Shown here in pieces: positions 47,029 through 56,297 of a DNA stretch of 64,000 nucleotides. The notes below the pieces were generated by a model. That model was not told where the DNA came from. It saw only the letters and a program-made list of their open reading frames with translations, and ran no database searches. Source of the stretch: Bradyrhizobium sp. CCBAU 51765 (GTDB taxonomy: Bacteria > Pseudomonadota > Alphaproteobacteria > Rhizobiales > Xanthobacteraceae). Position 1 is the stretch's first letter. Each line of letters opens with the position of its first letter. Made by a program: the position numbers and the translations under genes. The stretch is from NCBI RefSeq assembly GCF_015291725.1, contig NZ_CP030038.1:3895001-3959000 (forward strand), read 5' to 3'.

Positions 47029-47355
47029 ATGATCTACGAGATGCGCGTCTATCGCTGCGTGCCCGGCCGGCTGCCGGCGCTCTTGAGGCGGTTCGAGACC
47101 GTCACGCTGAACCTGTGGGAGAAGCATGGCATCCGTCAGGCCGGGTTCTTCACGACGCTGATCGGTGAATCCAACCAGGAGCTGACCTATTTCCTCGCCT
47201 GGGAGTCGCTCGCCGAGCGTGAGAAGAAGTGGGGTGCGTTCATGACCGACCCGGACTGGCTCGAGGCGCGGGCGAAGTCGGAGGCTGACGGCCAGATCGT
47301 CGGCAACATCGTCAGCCAAATCCTGGCGCCCACCGCCTTCTCGGCGGTGAAGTAG
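47029..47355 (+). CDS. NIPSNAP-family protein
   Basis: A 108-residue protein of the dimeric alpha+beta barrel group. It starts MIYEMRVYRCVPGRLPALLRRFE and continues LNLWEKHGIRQAGFFTTLIGESNQELTYFLAWESL in fragments, then KKWGAFMTDPDWLEARAKSE, all typical of NIPSNAP. The biochemical role is unknown; bacterial members often stand near catabolic genes. The start follows GGGGAGGAGC, a strong Shine-Dalgarno. Divergent from the two-component genes. Confidence 0.88.
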   Translation: MIYEMRVYRCVPGRLPALLRRFETVTLNLWEKHGIRQAGFFTTLIGESNQELTYFLAWESLAEREKKWGAFMTDPDWLEARAKSEADGQIVGNIVSQILAPTAFSAVK

Positions 47356-47472
47356 CCCTCCCTGCCGCAACGGGGAACCCTGGCGCAACCCTGATATTCG
47401 AACGGCCCGGGCGGAAGAGGGTTGATCCGACCCTCATCACGGCTATGGTCGCGCCGAAATGAGGGATTTGTC

Positions 47473-48321
47473 TTGAGCTCTTCGAATTCAGCGGCGCCGG
47501 TCGTCACCATTGGCACGGTCAAGTTCGGCAATGATCTGCCGATCTCGATCATTGCCGGGCCGTGCCAGCTCGAGAGCCGCCAGCATGCGCTGGAGGTCGC
47601 CTCCGCGCTGAAGGAGATCGCCGCGCGGCTGAACATCGGCCTCGTCTACAAGACCTCCTTCGACAAGGCCAACCGCACCAGCGCGTCGGCGGCGCGCGGG
47701 CTTGGCCTCGCCCAGTCGCTGCCGATCTTCGCCGAGATCCGATCATCGCTCGGCCTGCCGGTGCTGACCGACGTGCACGAGGCCACGCAATGCGCCGAGG
47801 TGGCGCAGGCCGTGGACATCCTGCAGATCCCTGCGTTCCTATGCCGGCAGACCGATCTCCTTCTGGCTGCGGCCGCAACCGGCAAGGTCGTCAACGTCAA
47901 GAAGGGCCAGTTCCTGGCGCCCTGGGACATGGCCAATGTGGTGAGCAAGATCACCGGCGCTGACAATCCCAACGTGCTCGTCACCGAGCGCGGCGTGTCC
48001 TTCGGCTACAACACGCTGGTCTCCGATATGCGCGCGCTGCCGATCCTGGCGCGTACCACCGGCGCGCCCGTGATCTTCGACGCCACCCATTCGGTGCAGC
48101 AGCCGGGCGGGAAGGGGACCTCGTCGGGCGGCGAGCGCGAATTCGTGCCGGTGCTCGCACGCGCGGCCGTTGCGGTCGGCGTTGCCGGCGTGTTCATCGA
48201 GACTCATCCTGATCCCGACCGCGCGCCCTCGGACGGACCCAACATGGTGCCCCTGCGCGAGTTCGAGGCGCTGATCGCCAGGCTGATGGCATTCGACGTT
48301 CTCGCAAAGAATCCGCGCTGA
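47473..48321 (+). CDS. kdsA: 3-deoxy-8-phosphooctulonate synthase
   Basis: Condenses PEP and arabinose 5-phosphate to KDO-8-phosphate for the LPS inner core. The TIM barrel shows IIAGPCQLESRQHAL, YKTSFDKANRTS, VLTDVHEATQC, LQIPAFLCRQTDLL, NVKKGQFLAPWDM and FIETHPDPDRAPSDGPN. The frame opens at 47422, but TTG 47473 has GAGGGA well placed upstream and gives 282 residues, the family length. The MFS gene starts on the last base of the kdsA stop. Confidence 0.95.
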   Translation: MSSSNSAAPVVTIGTVKFGNDLPISIIAGPCQLESRQHALEVASALKEIAARLNIGLVYKTSFDKANRTSASAARGLGLAQSLPIFAEIRSSLGLPVLTDVHEATQCAEVAQAVDILQIPAFLCRQTDLLLAAAATGKVVNVKKGQFLAPWDMANVVSKITGADNPNVLVTERGVSFGYNTLVSDMRALPILARTTGAPVIFDATHSVQQPGGKGTSSGGEREFVPVLARAAVAVGVAGVFIETHPDPDRAPSDGPNMVPLREFEALIARLMAFDVLAKNPR

Positions 48322-49526
48322 TGCAGGAAGGCGAGGCGCGGCCGCACGATCACGGCTTGCCGACAGCGCTCTACGTCATATCAGGCGCCAGCTTCGCCGC
48401 AGCCCTGTCGGCGCGCGCGCTCGATCCGGTGCTGCCGCACGTCGCCGAGGATTTTGGCGTCAGCATCGCCACTGCCGCGGGCTTTGCCGCGGTGTTCGCT
48501 TTTACCTTCTCGATCATCCAGCCGATCATCGGCGCCGCCGCCGATCTGTTCGGCAAGACGCGGCTGATGATCGGCTGCCTCGCGCTGCTCGGCCTTGCCA
48601 ACATCCTCGGCGCGCTCTCGTCCTCGTTCTCGGTTCTGTTCGCGACCCGCATCCTGGCCGGCATCGGCTCCGGCGGCGTTTTTCCGGTGGCGCTGAGCCT
48701 CACCAGCGATCTCGTCGGGCCCGACAAACGCCAGGTCGCGATCAGCCGCACGCTCGCCGGCGCCATGACCGGAAATCTGCTCGGCGCCTCGGCTTCCGGC
48801 CTGATCGGCGATTTCCTCGGCTGGCGTGGCGTGCTGGCGGTGCTCGGCGCGCTCGTGATCGTCGCCTCGATCGCCGTTGCGGCCGGCTTCCGTGGCGCCA
48901 AGGTCAAGCATCCGCCGAAGACGAGCCTGTCGGCGCTGAAGGCCGGCTATCGCACCATCTTCACCAATCCGAACGCCTATGTCTGCTACTCGGCGGTGTT
49001 CATCGAAGGCTGCTGCGTGCTCGGGCTGTTTCCCTACATCGCCTCGTTCCTGTTCGAGCTCGGCCAGACCTCGCTGTCGATCGCGGGCATCGTCATCGCC
49101 GGCTTTGCGGTCGGCGGCCTGTTCTACACGCTGACGGTGTCGCGGCTGCTGCCTTGGCTGGGCGTGAAGGGCATGATGATCGCAGGCATGACGCTGGTGG
49201 CCTCGCAGCTCGTCGCCGTGGCTTTCGGTCCGCGCTGGGAGGTTCAGGCGCTGAACCTCGTCGTGATGGGCTGGGGATTCTACATTGCCCATGGTTGTCT
49301 CCAGGTGTTTGCCAGCGAGCTCTCGGTCGAGGCGCGCGCCACCGCGCTGTCGCTGCATTCGTTCTTCTTCTTCATGGGGCAGACCGTGGGGCCGCTCGCC
49401 TATGGCTTCGGGCTTCAGCACGCCGGCAAGATGCCGACGCTGTTCGCGAGCGCAGGGATCATGGTGGTGCTGGGCCTCGTCTGCGCCCGACTGCTCAAGC
49501 AGCGCGCGCCGGCGGATGCGCGCTGA
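48321..49526 (+). CDS. Major facilitator superfamily transporter
   Basis: A 401-residue inner-membrane transporter with about twelve hydrophobic helices. The loop after helix 2 reads DLFGKTRLMIGC, the MFS motif A variant, and helix 4-5 has RILAGIGSGGVFPVALSL. It belongs to the drug:H+ or sugar/arabinose efflux type by general look; the substrate is not evident. The start codon overlaps the kdsA stop by one base (TGATG), so the two genes are translationally coupled. Confidence 0.88.
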   Translation: MQEGEARPHDHGLPTALYVISGASFAAALSARALDPVLPHVAEDFGVSIATAAGFAAVFAFTFSIIQPIIGAAADLFGKTRLMIGCLALLGLANILGALSSSFSVLFATRILAGIGSGGVFPVALSLTSDLVGPDKRQVAISRTLAGAMTGNLLGASASGLIGDFLGWRGVLAVLGALVIVASIAVAAGFRGAKVKHPPKTSLSALKAGYRTIFTNPNAYVCYSAVFIEGCCVLGLFPYIASFLFELGQTSLSIAGIVIAGFAVGGLFYTLTVSRLLPWLGVKGMMIAGMTLVASQLVAVAFGPRWEVQALNLVVMGWGFYIAHGCLQVFASELSVEARATALSLHSFFFFMGQTVGPLAYGFGLQHAGKMPTLFASAGIMVVLGLVCARLLKQRAPADAR

Positions 49527-49634
49527 CGTCCAGGGGGCGCCCTGGAGTGGGCTGTCGCCCCACCATGACACCGTTAGTCGCGTATGCATGGCACACGAAT
49601 TGCTTTTAATCTGGGCAAATCGAGGTGTGAGACC

Positions 49635-51509
49635 GTGGATGCGCAGCCCGACCGTTTGCCCAGCCCAGCAGGCACGCCTGGATCGACCGGGTATCCCACC
49701 AGGCCTCCGCTCCGCCGCTTCCTATCCGATTGCCATGAGGAGTTCAGGCTCGATCATTCCGGCGTGCTTGCCGACTACATCCCCGAGCTGAAGCGCGCCA
49801 ACCCCGATCATTTCGGCATCGCGCTCGTTACCATCGACGGCCATGTCTACGAGGTTGGCGACAGCGCAGTGCCGTTCACGATCCAGTCGGTGTCGAAGGC
49901 GTTCGTCTTTGCGCTGGCGTTGGAGATGGTCGGCGAAGAGCGTGTCGCGGCCACCATCGGGGTCGAACCGAGCGGCGAGGCGTTCAATTCGATCCGGCTC
50001 ACCAACGACAACCGTCCCTTCAACCCAATGGTCAATGCCGGCGCGATCGCCTGCTCGGGCCTGATCTACGAGGTGGACGGGAAGGGCGCCTTCGAGCGCG
50101 TCCGCGCCAAGCTCAGCGAGTTCGCGGGCCGCCAGCTCGGCGTCGATGATGCCGTTCATGCCTCAGAGACGGCGACTGGCAATCGCAACCGCGCCATTGC
50201 CTGGCTGCTTCGGAATTACGCGGTGCTGCCGGATGACGTCGATGCCGTGCTCGACGTCTATTTCCGCCAGTGCGCCATCCTCGTCACGGCCCGCGATCTG
50301 GCTGTGATGGCGGCAACGCTTGCGAACCGCGGCATCAATCCAGTGACGGGCGTACAGGTGATCACGCCGCACATCGTTGCGCGCACGCTGTCGGTGATGA
50401 CGAGCTCGGGCATGTACGACTATGCCGGCGAGTGGACCTATCGCGTCGGTATCCCCGCCAAGAGCGGCGTCGGCGGCGGTATCGTCGCGGCGCTGCCCTC
50501 GCAGATGGGTCTCGGCACCTTCTCGCCGCTGCTCGACGACCATTTCAACAGCGTGCGCGGCCTGAAGGTCTGCGAGGCGCTGTCGGCGCGGTTCGACCTG
50601 CACATGCTCAACCGCAATGCCGACGTGCGCACCAGCATCATGGCGGATTACGACATCTACGGGATCTCCTCGCGCCGCAGCCGCCAGCCGCACGAGCAGC
50701 AGATCCTCGACGAGCGCCACAGCAACGTCCGTGTGCTCGAACTTGTCGGCGCGATGAATTTCGGCACCATCGACTATGTGACGCGAAAGCTCAGCAGCGA
50801 GCCGCCGGACGCGCCGCTTCTGATCATCGATTTCCGCCGCGTCCCCGACATCACCGCGGCCGGCGCGGAGCTGCTCGGCGAGACACTGACTGCACTCGGC
50901 AATGCCGGAGTGACCACCATTCTGTCCGGCTTCGAGGGCACCTCCTCGGTGTGGAGCGCGATCGCCGCACGCACCGCCGAGCCGCGCCGGCTGCGCCGCT
51001 TCGCGCTGCTCGACGATGCCATCGAATGGGCCGAGGACCAGGTGATCTACCGCTTCGGCGGTTTCACCGATCTCAAAGAGAGCGCGCAACTGGGCGAACA
51101 GGCGTTGCTCGCCGAACTCGACGCCGACGAGATCGCCGCGATCGTCAAGCTGTCGACCACGCGGCATTACGCGGCCGGCAAGCGCATCGTCACGGCAGGC
51201 GAGCCCGCCAATTCGCTGTTCTTTCTCCAGAGCGGCATGGTCAGCGTGAAGCTGCCGAGCGGCGTGCGGCTCGCCTCGCTTGGCCCCGGCATGGAATTCG
51301 GCGAGATGGCGATCCTGGAGCAAAGCCGGAGCGCAGACGTCTTCGCCGACACGCCCGTCACCTGCCTCGAACTGCCGCTGGACAGCTTTGCCGATTACCG
51401 CCGGCTGCACCCGGAGACGTCGCTGAAGATCATGCGCAATCTCGCCGCGATCCTGGCGCGGCGGCTCGTCGCGGCTAACGCCAAGGTCGATTTGCTCAGC
51501 GCGTATTAA
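49635..51509 (+). CDS. glsA: Glutaminase fused to STAS and cyclic-nucleotide-binding domains
   Basis: Hydrolyses glutamine to glutamate and ammonia. The glutaminase domain (about 20-325) has the Ser-Lys pair in FTIQSVSKAFVFALAL, MVNAGAIACSGL, SETATGNRNRAIAWLL and a KSGVGGGIVAALP loop. It is followed by a STAS domain (about 364-465, DAPLLIIDFRRVPDITAAG) and a cNMP-binding domain (about 485-602, RIVTAGEPANSLFFLQSG and EFGEMAILEQSRSADV). The plain enzyme is near 310 residues, so half of this protein is regulatory. GTG 49635 follows GAGG; ATG 49584 is possible. The TAA overlaps the stop of the convergent binding-protein gene (TTAA). Confidence 0.9.
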   Translation: MDAQPDRLPSPAGTPGSTGYPTRPPLRRFLSDCHEEFRLDHSGVLADYIPELKRANPDHFGIALVTIDGHVYEVGDSAVPFTIQSVSKAFVFALALEMVGEERVAATIGVEPSGEAFNSIRLTNDNRPFNPMVNAGAIACSGLIYEVDGKGAFERVRAKLSEFAGRQLGVDDAVHASETATGNRNRAIAWLLRNYAVLPDDVDAVLDVYFRQCAILVTARDLAVMAATLANRGINPVTGVQVITPHIVARTLSVMTSSGMYDYAGEWTYRVGIPAKSGVGGGIVAALPSQMGLGTFSPLLDDHFNSVRGLKVCEALSARFDLHMLNRNADVRTSIMADYDIYGISSRRSRQPHEQQILDERHSNVRVLELVGAMNFGTIDYVTRKLSSEPPDAPLLIIDFRRVPDITAAGAELLGETLTALGNAGVTTILSGFEGTSSVWSAIAARTAEPRRLRRFALLDDAIEWAEDQVIYRFGGFTDLKESAQLGEQALLAELDADEIAAIVKLSTTRHYAAGKRIVTAGEPANSLFFLQSGMVSVKLPSGVRLASLGPGMEFGEMAILEQSRSADVFADTPVTCLELPLDSFADYRRLHPETSLKIMRNLAAILARRLVAANAKVDLLSAY

Positions 51510-52300
51510 TTGGCTCCGGTCGGGATCGGCTCCATTCCGCTCGCGATGATCGCCTCGCGTGCGGCGGGGGAAGCGAGGAAGTTTATCAAGGCGCGGCCAG
51601 CCTCCGGCTCCTTGGCGCCCGTCGCGATCCCAGCCGAGAAGATCGTGATCTTCTGCAATTCGTCCGGCAGTGGTCCGACGATGTCGATGCCCTTGACGGG
51701 CTTCAATTCGCTGATCTGCTGAAATCCGAGCTCGGCCTCGCCGTGCGCGACGATCTCGCCGACCGGCGTTGCCGGAATCTTGCGCGCCTTGTCCTTCATG
51801 ACGTCGGCAATGCCGAGCTTGTCGAACATCTCGGTCGAGACGTAGACGCCGCTGGCGCTGTCGGAATAGGCGATCGTCTTTGCCGCCAGCAGCGCGCGCT
51901 TGATGGCATCGGCAGAGCTGATGTCCGGCTTCGGCGCACCCGATTTCACGGCGATTCCGATCGGCGACCTCGTGAGATCGACCTGGCTACCGGCGACGAC
52001 CTTGCCTTTGCTCGCGAGGTCGTTGAGGGCATAGCCCACCATGATCAGGACATCGGCCGGCTCGCCGCGCTCGAGCCGCACCGGGATCGCGTTTGCGGTC
52101 GTCCCCATCGACGGCCCATATTCCGTGAGCACCTTGTTGCCAGTGGCCTTCTCGAATTCCGGCACGAGCGACTTGTAGGCGCCCGTCAGTCCGCCCGAAA
52201 TCATCACCCGCACCTCAGCGGCATCCGAAGCGCCGGTCAGCAAGAGGACGCCGAGGATGCCTAGCGCAAAATTGCGGAACGTTGTCGAGATTGGTTTCAT
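51506..52300 (-). CDS. Extracytoplasmic binding protein, ModA-like
   Basis: A 264-residue periplasmic solute-binding protein of the molybdate/tungstate type II fold. Signal peptide at residues 1-28 (FALGILGVLLLTGASDA), then EVRVMISGGLTGAYKSLVPEF, GEPADVLIMVGYALNDL, IAYSDSASGVYVS and a C-terminal EAGRALINFLASPAAREAI. No permease or ATPase gene lies nearby, so it is an orphan, and the ligand is only a guess from the fold. ATG 52300 has GGAG nine bases upstream. It follows queF by 15 bases. Confidence 0.8.
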   Translation of the reverse strand: MKPISTTFRNFALGILGVLLLTGASDAAEVRVMISGGLTGAYKSLVPEFEKATGNKVLTEYGPSMGTTANAIPVRLERGEPADVLIMVGYALNDLASKGKVVAGSQVDLTRSPIGIAVKSGAPKPDISSADAIKRALLAAKTIAYSDSASGVYVSTEMFDKLGIADVMKDKARKIPATPVGEIVAHGEAELGFQQISELKPVKGIDIVGPLPDELQKITIFSAGIATGAKEPEAGRALINFLASPAAREAIIASGMEPIPTGAN

Positions 52301-52315
52301 CGTCTTGTTCTCCAA

Positions 52316-52804
52316 CTAGCCCCGCCCGCGATACGGCGCGACGCCTTGCTCGGGCACCCACAGGCCCTTCGGTACGCGGCCGGTCTGCCAGAACACGTCG
52401 ATCGGGATGCCGCCGCGCGGATACCAGTAGCCTCCGATGCGCAGCCATTTCGGCTTGATCTCGCTGGCGATACGCTTGCCGATCATCACGGTGCAGTCCT
52501 CGTGGAAGGCGCCGTGGTTGCGGAAGCTGGCGATGTAGAGCTTGAGGGACTTCGACTCCAGCAGCCACGCACCCGGTGCGTAGTCGATCATCAGATGCGC
52601 GAAGTCAGGCTGGCCCGTCACCGGGCAGAGGGAGGTGAATTCCGGCACGGTGAAGCGCACCAGATAGTCGGTCCCTTCTTGCGGATTGGGCACGCGGTCG
52701 AGTCGAGCCTTCTCCGGCATATCCGGCCATTCCACGGCACGGCCAAGCTGCAAAGAACCTGAGTTCTCAGGTGAGTTGTTCGATTTGCTGGGCTTTTTCG
52801 ACAT
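52316..52804 (-). CDS. queF: NADPH-dependent 7-cyano-7-deazaguanine reductase
   Basis: Reduces preQ0 to preQ1 in queuosine synthesis. The 162-residue unimodular enzyme has the catalytic Cys in PEFTSLCPVTGQPDFA, the Asp/Glu in LIDY-like MIDYAPGAWLLESKSLKLY, the SFRNHGAFHEDC block with its His and Glu, and the C-terminal RIGGYWYPRGGIPIDVF. The other queuosine genes are not in this window. It is upstream of the binding protein on the same strand and divergent from eno. Confidence 0.94.
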   Translation of the reverse strand: MSKKPSKSNNSPENSGSLQLGRAVEWPDMPEKARLDRVPNPQEGTDYLVRFTVPEFTSLCPVTGQPDFAHLMIDYAPGAWLLESKSLKLYIASFRNHGAFHEDCTVMIGKRIASEIKPKWLRIGGYWYPRGGIPIDVFWQTGRVPKGLWVPEQGVAPYRGRG

Positions 52805-52930
52805 CAGGCCGCCTCCGGGGTGGACCTCTTAGCCAATCATCGGGCGGCCGTCACCCGGCCTTTTCCACTTCGATGCATTGCGGTAGAAGCACCGCCAACT
52901 GCCCCCTTCGTTCCCGGAAAAGAGGCCCTC

Positions 52931-54214
52931 ATGACCGCCATCATCGACATCATCGGACGCGAAATCCTCGATAGCCGGGGCAATCCCACCGTCGAGGTCG
53001 ATGTCGTGCTGGAGGACGGCGCACTCGGCCGCGCCGCGGTGCCGTCGGGCGCCTCCACCGGCGCCCATGAGGCCGTGGAACTGCGCGACGGCGACAAGGC
53101 CCGCTATCTCGGCAAGGGCGTGACCAAGGCGGTTGGCGCTGTCAACGGCGAGATCTTCGAGGCCCTGAGCGGCCTCGATGTCGAGCAGCAGGCCCAGATC
53201 GACCAGATCATGATCGACCTCGATGGCACGCCGAATAAGAGCCGGCTGGGCGCCAATGCCATCCTCGGCGTCTCGCTCGCCTGCGCCAAGGCCGCCGCGA
53301 ACTCGCTGGACATGCCGCTCTACCGTTACGTCGGCGGCACCTCGGCGCGCCTGTTGCCGGTGCCGATGATGAACATCATCAACGGCGGCGTGCATGCCGA
53401 CAACCCGATCGACTTCCAGGAGTTCATGATCCTCCCCGTCGGCGCGTCGAGCTTTGCCGAGGGCCTGCGCTACGGCGCTGAGGTGTTCCACACGCTGAAG
53501 TCGGAGCTCAAGAAAGCCGGCCACAACACCAATGTCGGCGACGAGGGCGGCTTCGCGCCGAACCTGCCGTCGGCGGATGCCGCGCTCGACTTCGTCATGA
53601 ACGCGATCGGCAAGGCCGGCTTCAAGGCGGGCACCGACATCGTGCTCGGCCTCGACTGCGCCTCGACCGAGTTCTTCAAGGACGGCAAATACGTCTACGA
53701 AGGCGAGGGCAAGACCCGCTCGATCTCCGAGCAGGCGAAGTATCTTGCAGACCTTGTCTCGCGCTATCCGATCGTGACCATCGAGGACGGCATGTCGGAA
53801 GACGACATGGACGGCTGGAAGGAGCTCACCGATCTCATCGGCAAGAAGTGCCAGCTGGTCGGCGACGATCTCTTCGTCACCAACGTCAAGCGCCTCGCCG
53901 AAGGCATCAAGGCGGGCCGCGCCAACTCGATCCTGATCAAGGTCAACCAGATCGGCACGCTGACCGAGACGCTCGCCGCCGTCGAAATGGCGCACAAGGC
54001 CGGCTACACCTCGGTGATGTCGCACCGCTCGGGCGAGACCGAGGATTCCACCATCGCCGACCTCGCGGTCGCCACCAATTGCGGCCAGATCAAGACCGGC
54101 TCCCTTGCACGCTCCGATCGCACCGCCAAATACAACCAGCTCCTGCGCATCGAGCAGCAGCTCGGCAAGCAGGCGCTCTACGGCGGCAGGGCGGCACTGA
54201 AGGCGCTGGCATAA
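52931..54214 (+). CDS. eno: Enolase
   Basis: Interconverts 2-phosphoglycerate and PEP; also part of the RNA degradosome in some bacteria. The 427-residue protein starts TAIIDIIGREILDSRGNPTV and has VPSGASTGAHEAVELRD, DEGGFAPNLPS, LGLDCASTEFF, TIEDGMSEDDMDGW (Mg ligands), and the C-terminal SHRSGETEDSTIADL and GQIKTGSLARSDRTAKYNQL. ATG 52931 is the clear start; the upstream open stretch overlaps queF and is rejected. Confidence 0.97.
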   Translation: MTAIIDIIGREILDSRGNPTVEVDVVLEDGALGRAAVPSGASTGAHEAVELRDGDKARYLGKGVTKAVGAVNGEIFEALSGLDVEQQAQIDQIMIDLDGTPNKSRLGANAILGVSLACAKAAANSLDMPLYRYVGGTSARLLPVPMMNIINGGVHADNPIDFQEFMILPVGASSFAEGLRYGAEVFHTLKSELKKAGHNTNVGDEGGFAPNLPSADAALDFVMNAIGKAGFKAGTDIVLGLDCASTEFFKDGKYVYEGEGKTRSISEQAKYLADLVSRYPIVTIEDGMSEDDMDGWKELTDLIGKKCQLVGDDLFVTNVKRLAEGIKAGRANSILIKVNQIGTLTETLAAVEMAHKAGYTSVMSHRSGETEDSTIADLAVATNCGQIKTGSLARSDRTAKYNQLLRIEQQLGKQALYGGRAALKALA

Positions 54215-54251
54215 GCCGGCGCCGCGCAAAGACGGACAGGGGAGGATCGAC

Positions 54252-55385
54252 ATGAGCGACGGCAAGACCGGACTGCAACTGCGTTCGCTGTTGAAGAAGA
54301 GCGGCGAGCTGGAATTGTCGCTCGTCAATGTCCCGACGCCCGAGCCGGCCGACGACGAGGTCGCGGTTCGCGTCGAAGCCTCGCCGATCAACCCCTCCGA
54401 CCTCGGGCTCCTGATCGGGCCGGCCGACATGTCGGCCGCCAAGGCTTCCGGCACCAAGGAGATGCCGGTCATCACGGCGACGATACCGGAAGCTGCGATG
54501 CGGATGATGACGGCCAGGTTCGATCAGTCGCTGCCGGTCGGCAACGAGGGGGCCGGCACGGTGATCGGAACCGGATCGTCGGACGCGGCGAAGGCGCTGA
54601 TGGGCAAGACGGTGTCGATGATCGGTGGCGCGATGTACAGCCAGTACCGCGTGCTCAAGGTCCGCGACGTCATGGAGCTGCCGGCGGGCACCACGGCCGC
54701 CGACGGCGCGTCCTGGTTCGTCAATCCGCTGACAGCGCTCGGCATGACCGAAACGATGCGGCGGGAGAACCACAAGGCGCTGGTGCACACGGCCGCCGCC
54801 TCCAATCTCGGCCAGATGCTCAACAAGATCTGCATCAAGGACGGCATCGGCCTCGTCAACATCGTCCGCAGCAAGGAGCAGGCCGACATCCTGCACAAGA
54901 TCGGCGCCAAATACGTCGTCGATTCCAGCGCGCCTGATTTCATGGACGACCTCACCAACGCGCTGGTCGAAACCGGCGCCACCATCGCCTTCGACGCGAT
55001 CGGCGGCGGCAAGCTGGCGAGCCAGATTCTGACCGCCATGGAAATCGCGGCCAACAGGACCGCGAAGGAGTACAGCCGCTACGGCTCCAACGTGTACAAG
55101 CAGGTCTATATCTATGGCAGCCTCGACACGCGTCCGACCGAGCTGAACCGCTCGTTCGGCCTGAGCTGGGGCGTCGGCGGCTGGCTGCTGACGCCGTTCC
55201 TCCAGAAGATCGGCCCGGCCGAGATCGGCCGCCTGCGCCAGCGCGTGGCGTCCGAGCTGAAGACCACCTTCGCCAGTCATTACACCAAGGTGGTGTCGCT
55301 TCCCGAGGTGCTCGATCCCGCCAACATCGCGGTGTACGCCAAACGTGCCACCGGCGAAAAATTCCTCATCAACCCGAATAAATAA
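54252..55385 (+). CDS. MDR-superfamily zinc-free reductase / alcohol dehydrogenase
   Basis: A 377-residue medium-chain dehydrogenase/reductase. The N-terminal GroES-like domain has SPINPSDLGLL and PVGNEGAGTVIG; the GNEGAG form and the absence of the GHE-type and structural Cys ligands indicate a zinc-free quinone or enoyl reductase. The cofactor domain has VHTAAASNLGQML, IVRSKEQADIL and FDAIGGG. The start follows GGGGAGGATCGAC. The last twelve codons and the sequence after the stop are duplicated at 57252-57316, after the AraC gene. Substrate unknown. Confidence 0.82.
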   Translation: MSDGKTGLQLRSLLKKSGELELSLVNVPTPEPADDEVAVRVEASPINPSDLGLLIGPADMSAAKASGTKEMPVITATIPEAAMRMMTARFDQSLPVGNEGAGTVIGTGSSDAAKALMGKTVSMIGGAMYSQYRVLKVRDVMELPAGTTAADGASWFVNPLTALGMTETMRRENHKALVHTAAASNLGQMLNKICIKDGIGLVNIVRSKEQADILHKIGAKYVVDSSAPDFMDDLTNALVETGATIAFDAIGGGKLASQILTAMEIAANRTAKEYSRYGSNVYKQVYIYGSLDTRPTELNRSFGLSWGVGGWLLTPFLQKIGPAEIGRLRQRVASELKTTFASHYTKVVSLPEVLDPANIAVYAKRATGEKFLINPNK

Positions 55386-55410
55386 TCGAGACCTGCAACG
55401 GCGCGTGACC
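55347..55410 (+). repeat. Direct repeat, copy 1 (end of MDR gene)
   Basis: Covers the last codons, stop and following bases of the MDR gene. About 54 of 64 positions match copy 2 at 57252-57316 (counted by hand), with one A inserted in copy 2. Confidence 0.7.
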
Positions 55411-55461
55411 CTCCGGGGGCAGGGACCGTCGCGCCGGTCTATCCCGGCTTGATCGACATGT

Positions 55462-56199
55462 TCATGCCTGAGCAGTCGGGCGAACGACGATCTCGCCGAC
55501 ATCCACGCTATCCGGTTGCGCTATCGCGAACGCGATGGCTTCTGCGATCGCGCCCGCCGGAATGGCCAGCGCCTTCATGCTCGCCAGCCCCTCCGCCCGT
55601 AGCGCGGAATCCGTCATGGAGGATGGAAGCTCGGTGTCGACATAACCGGGGGAGATGGTCGTCACCCGAAGCGAGGGGCCGGCCTCCTGACGAAGCCCTT
55701 CGGAAATCGCCCTGACGGCGTTCTTCGATCCCGCGTAGACGGCCATTGTCGGAACGATCTTGATGCCGGCAGTCGACAGGGTGTTGACGAAGTGGCCAAA
55801 GCCCTGACGACGGAAGACGGGAAGGGCCGCAGCGATCCCGTAGAGCACGCCTTTCACGTTCACGTCGATCATATCGTCCCAATCGTCGACCCTCAGATCG
55901 TCCAGACGGGAAATCGGTGCAATCCCGGCATTGTTGATCATGACGTCCAGCTTTCCGCATCGGTCTGTTGCGAGACCGACGAGCCTGGCGACATCCTCGC
56001 GCTGCCTGACGTCGGTGACGAGATACAACGCCTTTCCGCCCTTCGAGGTGATGCTCGCGGTCAGCATCTCCAGCCTCTCGGAACGGCGTGCGGCGAGGAC
56101 CACGATGGCGCCACGTTCTGCGAGATGCCGGGCAGTGGCTTCGCCAATTCCGCTGCTGGCGCCGGTGATGGCGATGACCTTGCCTGCGATGCCTGTCAT
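55462..56199 (-). CDS. Short-chain dehydrogenase/reductase
   Basis: A 245-residue classical SDR. The NAD(P)-binding motif is ITGASSGIGEATARHLAERG (residues 10-29), the NNAGIAP motif follows, and the catalytic pair is in VYAGSKNAVRAISEGLRQE (Y-x-x-x-K) with the Ser in NTLSTAGIKI. It resembles the YdfG/serine dehydrogenase-like group; the substrate is unknown. ATG 56199 begins the Rossmann fold; earlier Mets are rejected. The AraC-family gene is divergent 98 bases away and probably regulates it. Confidence 0.87.
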   Translation of the reverse strand: MTGIAGKVIAITGASSGIGEATARHLAERGAIVVLAARRSERLEMLTASITSKGGKALYLVTDVRQREDVARLVGLATDRCGKLDVMINNAGIAPISRLDDLRVDDWDDMIDVNVKGVLYGIAAALPVFRRQGFGHFVNTLSTAGIKIVPTMAVYAGSKNAVRAISEGLRQEAGPSLRVTTISPGYVDTELPSSMTDSALRAEGLASMKALAIPAGAIAEAIAFAIAQPDSVDVGEIVVRPTAQA

Positions 56200-56297
56200 A
56201 GGTGTTCCATCCAATTCGTTGCGCGATGAAATTCGCATCGGCAGCGAGGATGATCTATGTTTGAAATGCTCGAAAATCGTCGAGATCGGATCAAGCC

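Noticed and set aside
52820..52930. Upstream extension of enolase
   Set aside because: Would precede the conserved TAIIDIIGREILDSRGNP start by 37 residues and has no Shine-Dalgarno; ATG 52931 is right.
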